DNA of 51,583 nt from Karstenula rhodostoma CBS 690.94 (lineage: Eukaryota > Ascomycota > Dothideomycetes > Pleosporales > Didymosphaeriaceae), in assembly GCA_010093485.1 (NCBI GenBank), contig MU001506.1, positions 1,616,244 to 1,667,826 on the forward strand. Reading direction: 5' to 3'. The translations under genes and the position numbers were made by a program. Every line of letters starts with the position of its first letter. Positions within the stretch are counted from its first letter, which is position 1. Positions 1 through 12,239 of the stretch are shown here, in pieces. The notes beneath the pieces were generated by a model. The model was not told the origin of the DNA. It saw nothing but the letters and a program-made list of their open reading frames with translations, and did not search any database.

Positions 1-231
1 AGTATTTATATACTAGATTAATTATTATACTAATAGAGATTAACTTACTAGATAATATATTAGATTTTATAATATATATAGTTAGATATATCTAGATTAC
101 TAATAGGCTCGCTACTAGTATATACTATATTATATTTATTACTAAGAATTAATTATTTATTATTATTAGCTATTTTAATAGAGATATAGTATAGATCTCT
201 TTTTATAAAAGCTAGCCTTTATATATAGTAT
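1..231. other. AT-rich flank, no gene seen
   Basis: This is very AT-rich DNA to the left of the first LTR. I see no coding frame, no similarity to the LTR families further right, and no clear repeat. Its last five bases (227-231, AGTAT) are the left target-site duplication of the element that starts at 232. It is therefore the genomic flank into which copy A/D inserted. Confidence 0.6.
227..231. repeat. Left target-site duplication of copy A/D
   Basis: AGTAT here matches AGTAC at 17780-17784 except for one C-to-T difference. The two repeats directly abut the outer ends of the LTRs of copy A/D. The partner is 17.5 kb away, which shows that 232-8018 and 17380-17779 are one element. Confidence 0.8.
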
Positions 232-477
232 TATAAGGCTAGGATATAACTAAATAAAATAAATACTCTTAAAATTAAATAGATAAAAGAAACTATATAA
301 ATTAAAACTAAATTTAAGATACTAAGATAGAGAGGGTCCTAGGGAGGGACTCTCTATATATTAAATATTTAAGATCTACTAACTAATCTATATATAGGCT
401 ACTAGATAAGGCCTAAGCTTAAAAGTAGGTAAATATTCTATAAAAGGATTTAACCTTAAATTAAATTAACCCTTATA
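232..477 (-). repeat. 3' LTR of copy A/D (246 bp)
   Basis: This is one of seven 246-bp LTRs of the same family in the window. Its ends are TATAAGG and CCTTATA as written, the RIP-mutated form of TGTAAGG...CCTTACA, so the short terminal inverted repeat is still visible. It reads on the minus strand and is followed at 478 by a C-rich stretch, the complement of the polypurine tract. That makes it the 3' LTR. Confidence 0.92.
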
Positions 478-489
478 CTACCCCCCTTT
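478..489 (-). other. Polypurine tract of copy A/D
   Basis: CTACCCCCCTTT on the plus strand is a G-rich purine run on the minus strand directly beside the 3' LTR. In LTR retrotransposons this primes plus-strand DNA synthesis. The same tract precedes the 3' LTRs of copies C and E. It is among the few G+C-rich stretches that survived RIP. Confidence 0.75.
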
Positions 490-1060
490 AAGCGTGATTT
501 AGAGTCTTAATAGTTCCTAAAAACTATAAGAATACCTATATCTATAAAAAGAAAAAAAAGAATAAATTAATTTAGAGAGAAAAAAATAAAAATAAAAAAA
601 AATATCCTCTATACTCTTAAAAAATTTCTTATTAAACTTATATAGTTATAGACTAGAATAGAGTATTCTACTCTAGTATAATTATATAAGGCTCTATAAT
701 TTCTTATATAAAAATATCTTTATTTAGAATTTTTCTAAATAGTTAGTTATATACTATTATATATATATTATATAGGGTTCTCTAATTCTATAAGGAGAGG
801 TTAAAATCTAGTTTAAAACTTTAGATTCCTTACTTATAGTTAAAGGCTTAAAATACTTAATATATAAAATTTAATCCTTTATAATATTAAAAAATATAAG
901 GTAAGTATATCTTATAGATACTAAATAGACTATCTAGATTAAGCTACTATACTAATTAGCCTATTTTTAGATAACTCTTTATTAACTATTTACTTTAATA
1001 GGTATATTATCTTTAGAATTACTATCTAAAAATACTTTATTAAAGATAGCTTTTTTCTAA
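490..1060 (-). other. 3' untranslated region of copy A/D
   Basis: This lies between the pol relic and the polypurine tract. It contains long A/T runs (about 548-606), the complement of the T-rich run seen before the 3' LTR in copies C and E. A sub-segment at about 700-830 reappears in the ribosomal spacer at 43858-44015. No coding frame was recognised. Confidence 0.6.
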
Positions 1061-4000
1061 ATATCTAGATACTTAGAAAGTCTAGCTATTTAAAAATTAA
1101 TATTATAAAAGTTACTTACTAGCTTTAGAATATTTTTAAAGTTAGATACTAGATATTATATATTATTTAAATTATAGTCTTACTATACTACTTAGTATTA
1201 GAGTTTTCTCTAGTTTAATTTATTATTATAAATAAGTAATACCTCCTATTTAAAAGTATTATTAACTTTAGTTAGTAGTTTCTATAGTTAGTATTATCTA
1301 GAAAATAGGTTATTAGGTACTTTCTAAAGATAGTCTATATAAAATACTAAATAAACTTTTATATATAATAGTAATTTAAGTTTATAGAATAATCCTTTTA
1401 TTTCTATAATATAGTATAGACTATATATTTACTTATTAAACTTAATAGAGGGATATAATATTAAAAAGCCTTTTAGAGTAATATAGATAAAGTTACTAAT
1501 AATAAAGTTAAATAGTTAGTAGTATTTATTAGCTTATTTTACTATTAAGTCTTATACTATAATAAAATTCTAATAGGTTTAGTTATAGACCTAAATAATA
1601 ACTTTAAAGTAAATAGTAATAAACTTATAGGCTTACTTAGAGCTAATATTATTAGAAGAGTTTTTAGGTAATTTAATTCTATTCTTTTAGTTCTAAAAGA
1701 CTTTAGTTTTATAACTAAACTTAATTTTATATAAAGAGAAATTAGTAGATTTATTAAATAAAGAGGCTTATACCTAGTCTATTAAAGGGAGTAAATCTAA
1801 CTAATTATTTTAAAATTTATTAATAAATAGATAGAGATATTAGTTAATATACTTATTATATATTTTAATTTAGCTATCTATTTAAATATAACTTATAGAT
1901 ATAAATTTCTACTATATATTTATAAGATAATATAGTTTACTAGTAAAATTAGAAATAAACTATAGCCCTTAATCTAATATAATAGATTTAGAGATACTAA
2001 AAATCCTCTAAATATACTAGTAATAAAGGGAGGTAGCCTATTCTATAGTAATTATTTTATAGTATAGTAATAAAAAGGTATATTTACTTAAATAATATAT
2101 ATAAACTATAATATTATTAAAGTCCTTTTAGTTTAGTAGAAAATTTTTAAAGTTTATAGAGATATTTTACTATATAGTCTCTAGAATAAATAGTAGCTAG
2201 AATAGGTCTAGTTTTTTATTATAAAGGGGCTTAGTTTAGTAGTAGATTTTATAATTATATATAAACTATTTAATATCTATATATATATAACTCTAATAGT
2301 ATAATTTCTAGATAAGTTTATAGGTTTTTTTAGTACTAGGGTATATAGTTATCTAGTAGAAGTAAACTATATTAATAAAAATTATTTAAAACTAACTAGT
2401 TTTAGAAATAACTAAATAGTTTTAGTATAAAAAAAGTTTAGAAGATATTCTATTATATTTATTATTTAGTTTAGAAATAGTCTTTTAAAGTAGTTCTAAG
2501 ATTAGGTTAGTATAATTTACTTTAAATAAATAGTTTACTAGTATAATAGAAGAGTCTTATAATTTAGTCTCTCTACTCTACTAGTTTAGCTTAGTAGTAA
2601 TAATTAATACTACTATTTTATAGTCTTTATTATTAGTATTATTATTAGTAATATCCTATTATTAGGGGAAGAAATATATTATATAGGCTAATTTAGCTTT
2701 TATTTTCTATATAACTAGTTCTTCCTATTTCTATAATAGTATATTAGCTATAGTATTTATAAATCTAGAGTAAAATATAATTATATAGTTATACTAGAAT
2801 AATATTTCTAACTAATAAATCTAATAAAGTATAAATTTTTACTTTATAGAGAAGTATTTAAGTATATAATAGTTTATAATAATAGTAAATAGTTCTTCTA
2901 ATTATAAACTAATAAGCTAGGTATACTATATATATAACCTATCTATAATAATAAGTATTTTCTTATTATAAATATTATAATTTATCTCTACTAGTTTTAT
3001 TTTATATAAGTAAAAATTAAAAGGTTTCTAGATTTTATTATTTTATATCTATAAGATAGTTTTTATAATAATATTATTACTAGTATTAGTCTCTATTTAT
3101 ATTTTATAGTAGAGGAAGTACTATATAATAAAATTATCTAAATAGAAAAAGTCCTTTATAATTTAAAAAGTAGTATATTTTTTATTTTTAAACTTATACT
3201 AGGCGCCTTTTTTAGTTAGCTTAGTAAAGGGTTAAATAATATATCTATAGTTTTTAAAGTAGACCTAATAGTAATTATAGAATTCTAAAAAGAATTAGAG
3301 GGTATAAAAACTAATAGACTCTTTCTAGTCCTATATTATAGTTTCCTTTTTAGGGTCCTTATAGATCCTGTTAGTAATAATAATAAAGCCTAGAAATTTA
3401 ATTTCTTAAATAGTAAATTTACTTTTCTTAATATTATAATAGAGGTAGTACTCTTTTAACTATTTAATAACTTTAGATATATAAGCCTTATACTCTAGGG
3501 GATCCTTAGAGTAGATAAGGATATTATTAATATAAATTATATAAATTAAATTAATTATATTAGCTAGAATTATATTAATAAAGTATTAGAATAATACTAG
3601 TCTATTAGTTATACTAAAAGAAAGAATATTATATTTAAAGTTACTATATTAAATTTAAAATATAGAGAGGTTAGAGGTATATTTAATAAGTTATATATAG
3701 TAAAAGACTTATTATAGGTCTAGTTTAGTAAATATATATATTCTAGATAGGTATATAAGAGTTTCCTCTAGTAGTAATATAAAAGTAATATTTTTTTTAA
3801 TAATACTATTAAGCCTTTTATAATTAATATAAAAATACTATCCCTTTTTAGACTTCTTTATATATAAAATAGGGGAGGTAAAACTAATATTATTAAGGGA
3901 AATAAACCCTTTCTTTAATATATTCTAAATATATAGGTATAGTAATTCTAGCTTATTAAGGGATATAGAATATAGTAGGGAGGTCTTTAAAATACTAATA

Positions 4001-5640
4001 TTTTTAGTAAAAATAATATTATAGTTAATACCTTTTTATTATAGGGGTAAGGTATTTATTTTTTATTTACTAAAGTAAGAAATATTTATCCCTACCTATC
4101 TATAATAGGGAAGCTTAACTTTAAATTCTACTAGTAGCTATTTTTAAGACTTTTTTAGAGAGTTAATTATAGTTTCCTTTTTATAATATTTAGTTTTTAT
4201 AAGTTTAAGTAACTTATATTAATTAATAGAGCTAATCTCTATATCTTATATATTAACTATAAATACTATAGTAGAAATAGTTAAAATATTAATACTAATT
4301 TTAAAAAGCTATTCCCTTATTAGTATTTAATACTTAGGGGATTTTTCTAGGGGTAATAGCCCTAAATTAGATAGTACTTTATTTATTTTATATAAATCTT
4401 CCTTATATTAAAGCTACTCTATAAGGTAGAAGGTAGTAATAATTTAGTTTTTTAGGTAGTTTTTTAGTTTAATTCTTAGCTCTTATAAGAGTTTCTTAGT
4501 AGTTTATTTACTAGAGTCTCTAATAGAATTAGGCTTAGTAGAAATAGTTAATTCCCTTAGTAATAATTTATTATTATATAGTAACTTATTACTATATTTA
4601 TATACTAGGGTATTATTTTTAATACTAGACTTAGTTAATTACTAACTTTTATTCTTAGATTCTAGTAGTTTAACTTTATTACTATCCTTATTTAAAGATA
4701 TATAGTATATTATAATAAAGTCCTTATCTAGAATAGGCTCTACTAAAAATAGTTAATAATTACTATAGTTTTAAAAGGTAGTCTATACTAAAGAAATAAA
4801 TAATATTATAGGTTCTATAGAGATTTTAAACTTCTTTATAGAGAAGTATTCCCTATAGAGTAATTATACTTATTAAAGTTAAATATTCTTCTTTTTAAAA
4901 TTAGTATTCTATTAGTTAGTATTAAACTAATATTTTTTATTAACTAGTAGAAGTAGGTAGTATAGTACTATAAATAGAGTAATAATTTATAATAGTATAT
5001 TATCTAGCTATATTAAGTACTAATTATAATAATTAATTAGTATCTTAATATCCTTAAAGAATTTTTATTCTATAATAAGGTTATAGTCTCCTATTTTATA
5101 TAAAATAAACTATATAGTTATAGAGTATCTATTAATATTAAGTATTACTTAAAAGTAGTAATTAACTAAAGTAGCCTTCTTACTAGTAAAACTTTTAAAA
5201 GGGATTAGATATTTAAGCTATATTAACTTAATACTAAGTTAGTACCTTAGTACTTTCTTTAACTATAAGGTAATAAAATTATATATAAATATACTAGAAT
5301 TAATAAAGCTATATATATAAACTTTATATCTATTATTTTAAAATATTATAGAAAGTATAAAAGATATTCCCCTAAATAAGTTAGGGATTTAAATATTTTT
5401 AGAGTTAGTATAATACTTTTTAGAGTAGAATACTAGCTTTTATAGGTTAATTAGTTCTATACCTACTACTCCTATTAGGGGTACTAGTCTAGAATTAACT
5501 AGTACCTCTAGTTTTCTAACTTAAAGTCTAACTTAAAGTCTTTATTAGAGGTATATTTATTACTAGATTCTAAAAAAAAATAAGTTTTATTCTTTTTTTA
5601 AATCTTTATAATAGTAGTAATAATATACCTATTATAAGGT
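1060..5640 (-). pseudogene. pol relic of copy A/D (PR-RT-RNase H-integrase-chromodomain)
   Basis: This is a degenerate Ty3/gypsy polyprotein on the minus strand. The reverse transcriptase catalytic box reads as IYINNILIYS at 3508-3537. It derives from a Y-x-D-D-I-L-I-Y-S box in which both Asp codons (GAY) became AAT by G-to-A RIP. The rest aligns along its length with the pol relic of copy C read on the opposite strand: protease upstream (higher coordinates), then RT, RNase H, integrase, and a C-terminal chromodomain at about 1070-1235. Many TAA/TAG stops, mostly former CAA/CAG/TGG codons, show that no protein is made. Outer limits are approximate, taken by alignment with copy C. Confidence 0.82.
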
Positions 5641-7840
5641 TTAATAAGGTAATTATAATAGATATAGTCTTTAGAAAGGTAGTTATAATATATCTAATTC
5701 TTATAATACTACTCTCTAAAGTACCTATATTTAAGGTTAATAGATTAGTACTTTAGAGTTAATTTTATTATAGTATCTTTAGGTAGTCCTATAGTATAAT
5801 AAGGGGCTAAAGTAACTATTTATAATAAAAACTCCTTATAATAGTATAGGATAGAGGGAGTAAGTTAGGTATAATTAGTTTAATAATTATACTTAAAAAC
5901 TTTATATAGCTTATAGATAATAGTATAAAATTTATTATAGTCTATAATAGGGTTAATAGTATTCTAGATAAGCTAGTTAGTAAGCTTTATATAGAGTTTC
6001 TTATAAAGTATTTCTTTAGAATTATTAAAATAAAATCTAGTCTAGTTTATAAATATATTATACTATATAATAAATAAGTTTATATTTTCTCTAAATAAAA
6101 GTATTATCTTTTAGAGATTAGTATAGATATTAATATTCTAATTTAGTAATATAAATATAGCTTAGAGGTAGTTATATAAACCTATAAAAGATATAGTTAA
6201 TTACTACTATTTCTAGGTATTAAAAATTTTAAAAATATAGCCTTCTAGCTATATATTAATATAATTAATAATAACTATAATATATTTTTTAGAAGTATCT
6301 TACTAAAAATAGTCTATATTAGACTTAATCTTAACCTCTAGTAAATAGAACTATAGTTTAAACTAAGTCTTATTACTATTAAACTTATTAAAATCTAGAA
6401 CTTTAGGGGATAGGTATTTATTCTAGTAAGTTTAGTATTTTATATAGTAAAGATTTAGTACTTTATAGAAAAGTTTATTAAGGGTATTTATTTTAAGAAT
6501 ATATTAATTTATAGTAGAATAGTCTATACCTTACTAACTATTTATTTTTAAAATAACTAGTTTAGTATTATATTTAATAGTAGGCACTAGCTTAGTAGGG
6601 GAAGTATTAAACTAGTAGGATAACTTAAAACTATTATTACTATCTAAGTTACTAATTATTATCTATATTAGTTAATTTTTAGTTTTAGTAGTTTTTTTTA
6701 GTTTTATAATTTTAGTTTATAGATAACTATTTTCCTTTTAAGTCTATATCTAGGAGTTTATTATAATATTAATTTTATTATTTAAATTAGTATTTTACTA
6801 GACTAGTTTTTATTACTAGTCCTATACTTTATATATATAATAGGATAAAATTATAAACTATAGCTTTATAGTAAATAGGGTTATATTAGTCTTAATATAG
6901 CCTATATATATATTAGAAGTAGTAGTAAACTCTAGACTTTAGTAGTTTAAAATTTTTAGATTCTTTTTATTTAAAGTAATTAGGTTTATAATAATTATAT
7001 TAATATTAGTAAAAGTAATATATAGTTTAGATATTTTCTTTAATTTTTATAGTCTAACTACTTATAGACTAGCCTTAAAATTATTTTCTTCCTTCTTATA
7101 GTTTCTAGTTTTAGAATTCTAATAGAGGTTTAATTCCTTTTTAACCTTATTAATATTAGTTAGATATTCTTTAGTATCTTTAAATAGCTAGATACTTAGT
7201 TCTAGTAGAAAAAGTTTAATTTAGAAGAATAGGTTTTTTAGCTTATAGGGAGGTTATATACTAGAGGTTTTAATTACTAGTATCTATTTTTATATTAGGA
7301 TAGATAAGTAACCTTAGAGTAGTATATATAGTATTTTACCTATAGTTATACTATAATAGGGGTTATTTATTTTTAAAATATTATTTAGATCTTTTTTACT
7401 AAAATTAAAAGCTATTATTACTTTAGTAATATAGCTTATAGAGCGAGTTCTAATATAATTCTAAAAAAAAGGTATTAAGTCCCTTTTAATAAACTATTTA
7501 AATACTAAAGATTTTATCTTTATATATTTAATTATAGGTAGTAGTATAGTAGGTATAGAGTTATTTAAAAGTAAAGTAAATAGAAAAAGAGGGTTATTTA
7601 AAATAAAAATATTATATAAATTAATATTTACTATAAAGGTAAAAGGTAGATTTAGATAAGTAAAATATAAGTAATAAGTAGGTAATTAATTATATTTTAA
7701 GTCTATTTACTAAAGATATATATATTATTTTTAATATATTTATAATAAGTATATACTTCTACCTAAAAGGGATTTAACCTTTATAGTAATTAATTTTACT
7801 AAAGATACCTAATATTAGTAGGTTTTTAAGAGAGTTTAAA
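5560..7840 (-). pseudogene. gag relic of copy A/D
   Basis: This is the capsid/nucleocapsid coding region, minus strand. A zinc knuckle of the CX2CX4HX4C type is recognisable at 5649-5690. All three Cys and the His appear as Tyr codons, as expected when TGY and CAY become TAY. The region upstream (higher coordinates) matches the gag relic of copies C and E. Stops are frequent, and the original start codon is lost because every ATG would now read ATA. Confidence 0.75.
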
Positions 7841-7849
7841 AAATTTAAA

Positions 7850-8018
7850 AAAATATTCTAGTACTTTAATAGCTAGTCTTTAATAAAAATTTTAGAGGAT
7901 ATTCTAGTATTTTAATAGCTAGCCTTTAATAAGGACTTTAGAGGATATTCTAGTACTTTAATAACTAGTCTTTAATAAGGACTTTAAAGGATATTCTAGT
8001 ATCTTAATAGCTAGTCTT
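7850..8018 (-). repeat. 46-bp leader tandem repeats, part 1 (copy A/D)
   Basis: Tandem units of 46 bp lie in the untranslated leader between the 5' LTR and gag. Roughly 3.7 units are seen here and about one more follows the nested insertion at 17380-17430. The same unit occurs in copies B, C and E with different copy numbers. The array is the target into which the plus-strand insertion landed. The last five bases, GTCTT, are the left target duplication. Confidence 0.8.
8014..8018. repeat. Left target-site duplication of the nested B/C insertion
   Basis: GTCTT abuts the LTR at 8019, and GCCTT follows the LTR that ends at 17379. The one difference is a C-to-T change. Joining the two flanks restores the periodic leader repeat of copy A/D. 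Confidence 0.82.
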
Positions 8019-8264
8019 TATAAGGGTTAATTTAACCTAAGATTAAATCCCCTTATAGAATATTTACTTACTTTTAAGTTTAGGCCTTATCTAGTAGCCT
8101 ATATATAGATTAGTTAGTAAATCTTAAATACCTAGTATATAGAGAGTCCCTCCCTAGAATCCTTTCTATCTTAGTATTTTAAATTTAGTTTTAATTTATA
8201 TAGTTTTTTCTATCTATCTAATTCTAAGAGTATTTATTCTATTTAGCTATACCCTAGCCTTATA
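8019..8264 (+). repeat. 5' LTR of copy B (246 bp)
   Basis: A 246-bp LTR in plus orientation, starting TATAAGGG and ending CCTTATA. It is followed by the same primer-binding-site region and leader as copies C and E. Confidence 0.92.
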
Positions 8265-8369
8265 TTAAACTTAAAACCCTTTTTTTTAGCTAGAGATTAA
8301 TAATTATAATATCTATCTTTAGCTCTTTAGGTATAGAAAGATTTATTAAAATTCTAAAATTTTTCTTTA

Positions 8370-8536
8370 GGTTAGCTATTAAGGTACTAGAATATTCTCT
8401 AAAGTCCTTATTAAAGGCTAGCTATTAAGGTACTAGAATATCCTCTAAAGTCCTTATTAAAGGCTAGCTATTAAGATACTAGAATATTCTCTAAAATTCT
8501 TATTAAAGACTAGCTATTAAAGTACTAGAATATCCT
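8370..8536 (+). repeat. 46-bp leader tandem repeats of copy B
   Basis: Units start at 8370, 8416, 8462 and 8508, exactly 46 bp apart; the last is partial, giving about 3.6 copies. Each reads roughly GGCTAGCTATTAAGGTACTA at its start. They lie in the untranslated leader. Confidence 0.88.
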
Positions 8537-9291
8537 CCTAGATTTTTTAAACTTCTTTAAAGACCTACTAATATTAAGTACCTTTAATAGAATTAATTAT
8601 TATAAAGGTTAAATCCCTTTTAGATAAAAGTATATACTTATTATAAATATACTAAAAATAATATATATATTCTTAGTAAATAGATTTAAAATATAACTAA
8701 CTATCTATTTATTACTTATATCTTATCTATCTAAACCTACCTTTTACTCTTATAATAAATATTAATTTATATAATATTTCTATTTTAAATAACCCTTTCT
8801 CCTTATTTACTTTACCTCTAAATAGCTCTATACCTACTATATTACTACCTATAACTAAGTATATAAAAATAAAACCTTTAGTATCTAAATAGTCTATTAA
8901 TAGAAATCTAATACCTTTTTTTTAAAATTATACTAGAACTTACTCTATAAGCTATACTACTAAAGTAATAATAGCTTTTAATTTTAATAAAAAAAACCTT
9001 AATAATATTTTAAAAATAAATAACCCCTATTATAGTATAACTATAAATAAGATACTATATATACTATTTTAAGATTATTTACTTATCCTAATATAAGAAT
9101 AAATACTAGTAGCTAAAGCCTCTAGTATATAACCTTCCTATAAGCTAGAAGATCTATTCTTCTAAATTAAACTTTTCTTATTAGAACTAGGTATCTAGCT
9201 ACCTAAAAGTACTAAAGAATATCTAGCTAATATTAGTAAAATTAAAAAGAAATTAGGCCTCTATTAGAATTCTAGAACTAGAAACTATAAA
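8537..9291 (+). pseudogene. 5' fragment of gag, copy B
   Basis: This is closely similar to the first part of the internal region of copy C at about 9764-10520. It stops abruptly at 9291, where the LTR of copy C begins. Only the N-terminal part of gag is present, before the capsid core and zinc knuckle. It is full of RIP stops. The rest of copy B is missing from the window. Confidence 0.78.
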
Positions 9292-9537
9292 TATAAGGGT
9301 TAATTTAATCTAAGGTTAAATTCCCTTATAGAATATTTATTTACCTTTAAGCTTAGGCCTTATCTAGTAACCTATATATAGATTAGTTAGTAGATTTTAA
9401 ATATCTAGTATATAGAGAGTCCCTCCCTAGAACCCTTTCTATTTTAGTATTTTAAATTTAGTCTTAATTTATATAGTTTCTTCTATCTATTTAATTCTAA
9501 GAGTATTTATTTTATTTAACTATATTCTAGCCTTATA
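9292..9537 (+). repeat. 5' LTR of copy C (246 bp)
   Basis: Same length and termini as the other family members. It carries a TATA-like stretch in mid-LTR, at the position equivalent to TATATAAAG in the 3' LTR. The LTR interrupts the gag of copy B. Confidence 0.92.
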
Positions 9538-9552
9538 TTAAACTTAAGATCC
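9538..9552 (+). promoter_or_regulatory. Primer-binding site region of copy C, possibly self-priming type
   Basis: The bases just inside the LTR read TTAAACTTAAG. This does not look like the TGG-initial complement of a tRNA 3' end. Instead TAAACTTAA is the exact 9-nt complement of TTAAGTTTA in the LTR (17294-17302 in the least mutated copy), about 40 bp after a TATA-like motif. This is the arrangement expected for the self-priming Tf1/sushi group. The function is inferred. Confidence 0.45.
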
Positions 9553-9642
9553 CTTCTTTTAGCTAGAGATTAGTAACTATAATATCTACCTTTAGCTTTT
9601 TAGATATAGAAAAGTCTACTAAAATCCTAAAATTTTTCTTTA

Positions 9643-9763
9643 GATTAGCTATTAAGACGCTAGAATATCCTCTAAAATCCTTATTAAAGACTAGCTATTA
9701 AAATACTAGAATATCCTCTAAAGTCCTTATTAAAGGCTAGTTATTAAGGTACTAGAATATCCT
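9643..9763 (+). repeat. 46-bp leader tandem repeats of copy C
   Basis: Units begin at 9643, 9689 and 9735 (46-bp spacing), about 2.6 copies, one fewer than in copy B. They lie between the primer-binding region and gag. Confidence 0.86.
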
Positions 9764-12200
9764 TCTAGATTTTTTAAACTCCCTTAAAAACCTACTAATA
9801 TTAGGTACCTTTAGTAGAATTAACTACTATAAAAATTAAATCCCTTTTAGATAAAAGTATATATCTACTATAGATATACTAAAAATAATATATATACCCT
9901 TAGTAAATAGGCTTAAAATATAACTAACTATCTACTTATTACTTATATCTTATCTATCTAAACTTACCTTTTACCCTTATAGTAAATATTAATTTATATA
10001 ATATTTCTATTTTAGATAACTTTTTCTTCCTATTTATTTTACCTCTAAATAGCTCTATACCTACTATACTACTACCTATAATTAAGTATATAAAGATAAA
10101 ACCTCTAGTATCTAAATAGTCTATTAATAGGGACCTAATATTTTTCCTTTAGAGCTATACTAGAACTCGCTTTATAAGCTATACTACTAAAGTAATAATA
10201 GCTTTTAATTTTAATAAAAAAGACCTTAATAATATTTTAAAAGTAAATAACCCCTATTATAATATAACTATAAGTAAAATACTATATATACTACTCTAAA
10301 GTTACTTACCTATTCTAATATAAGAATAAATACTAATAGCTAAAGCCTCTAATATATAACCTTTCTATAAGCTAAAAAACTTACCCTTTTAGATTAAACT
10401 TTTCCTACTAGAACTAAGTATCTAGCTACCTAAAGGTACTAAAGAATACCTAGTTAATATTAGTAAGGTTAAAAAGAAATTAGGCCTCTATTAGAATCCT
10501 AGAACTAGAAACTATAAGGAGGAAGAAGATAACTTTAAGGCTAGTCTATAAATAGCTAAGCTATAAGAATTAGAGGAAGTATCTAAACTATATATAGCCT
10601 TTACTAATATTAATATAATTATTCTAGACCTAATTACTTTAGATAGAAAGTACCTAAAGACTTTAAACTACTAAGGTCTAGAATTTACTACTACTTCTAA
10701 TATATATATAGGCTATATTAAAACTAATATAGCCCTATTTACTATAAAGCTATAGCTTATAGCCTTATTCTAATATATATATAAAGTATAGGACTAGTAA
10801 TAAAAGCTAGTCTAGTAAAATACTAATCTAAATAATAAAATTAATATTATAATAAACTTCTAGATATAGACTTAGAAAAAAAATAATTATCTATAAACTA
10901 AAATTATAGAACTAAAGAAGATTACTAAGACTAAAAATTAACTAATATAGGTAATAATTAGTAACTTAGATAGTAATAATAGCTTTAAGTTACCCTACTA
11001 GTTTAATACTTCCTTTACTAAGTTAGTACCTACTATTAAATATAATACTAAACTAGTTACTCTAAAGATAGATAACTAATAAGATATAGGCTATTCTACT
11101 ATAGATTAATATATTCTAAAAGTAAATATCTCTAATAAACTTTTTTATAAAGTACTAAACCTTTACTATATAAAATACTAAGCTTACTAAAGTAAATACC
11201 TATCCCCTAAGGTTCTAGACCCTAATAAGTTTAATAGTAATAAGGCTTAGTTTAAGCTATAATTCTATTTACTAGAGGTTAAGATTAAGTCTAATATAGA
11301 CTACTTTTAGTAAAATACTTCTAAAGAATATACTATAGCTATTACTAATTATATTAATATATAGTTAGAAGGCTATATTTTTAAAATTTTTAATATCTAG
11401 AAATAGTAGTAATTAACTATATCTCTTATAGGTCTATATAACTACCTTTAAGCTATATTTATACTACTAAACTAGAATATTAATATCTATACTAACCTCT
11501 AGAAGATAATACTTCTATCTAAAGGAGATATAAACTTATTTATTATATAGTATAATATATTTATAAACTAGGCTAGGTTTTATTCTAATAATTCTAAAGA
11601 GATACTCTATAAAAAGCTCTATATAAAACTTACTAACTAGTTTATCTAAAATACTATTAACTCTATTATAGACTATAATAAATTTTATACTATTATTTAT
11701 AAGTTATATAAAGCCTTTAAGTATAACTATTAGACTAATTATAACTAATTTACTTCCTTTACCCTATACTATTATAAGGAGTTTTTATTATAAATAGTTA
11801 CTTTAGCCCCTTATTATACTATAGGACTACCTAAAGATACTATAGTAGAATTAGCTCTAAAGTACTAATCTACTAATTCTAGATATAAATATTTTAGAGA
11901 GTAGTATTATAAGAATTAGGTATATTATAACTACCTTTTTAAGGACTATATTTATTATAATTACCTTATTAAACCCTATAATAGGTATACTATCACTACT
12001 ATTATAAAGGTTTAAGAAAAGAATAAAACTTATTTCTTTCTAGAATTTAGTAATAAATATACCTCTAATAAAAACTCTAAGTTAGATTTTAAATTAGAAA
12101 ACTAGAGGTACTAGTTAACTCTAGACTAGTACCTGTAATAGGAGTAGTAAGTATAGAACTAATTAACCTATAAAAGCTAGCGTTCTACTCTAAGAAGTAT
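9764..12200 (+). pseudogene. gag relic of copy C
   Basis: This is a degenerate capsid-nucleocapsid gene. A capsid core is recognisable at about 11200-11600: a P-x-K-F-x-G-like start followed by alternating aromatic and basic residues as in retrotransposon gag domains. A CX2CX4HX4C zinc knuckle lies at 11923-11964; it reads Y-Y-N-Y-L-F-K-D-Y-I-Y-Y-N-Y, with every Cys and His codon turned into a Tyr codon by RIP. The section before the capsid core (9764-11200) matches copies B and E but has no domain I recognise. The start codon cannot be located because ATG has become ATA throughout. The zinc-knuckle frame and the RT frame differ, which could be a frameshift or later indels. Confidence 0.8.
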
Positions 12201-12239
12201 TATACTAATTCTAAAAATATTTAAATCTCTAACTTATTT

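Noticed and set aside
8370..8536. CRISPR array
   Set aside because: The 46-bp units are contiguous tandem repeats without spacers and lie in a retrotransposon leader.
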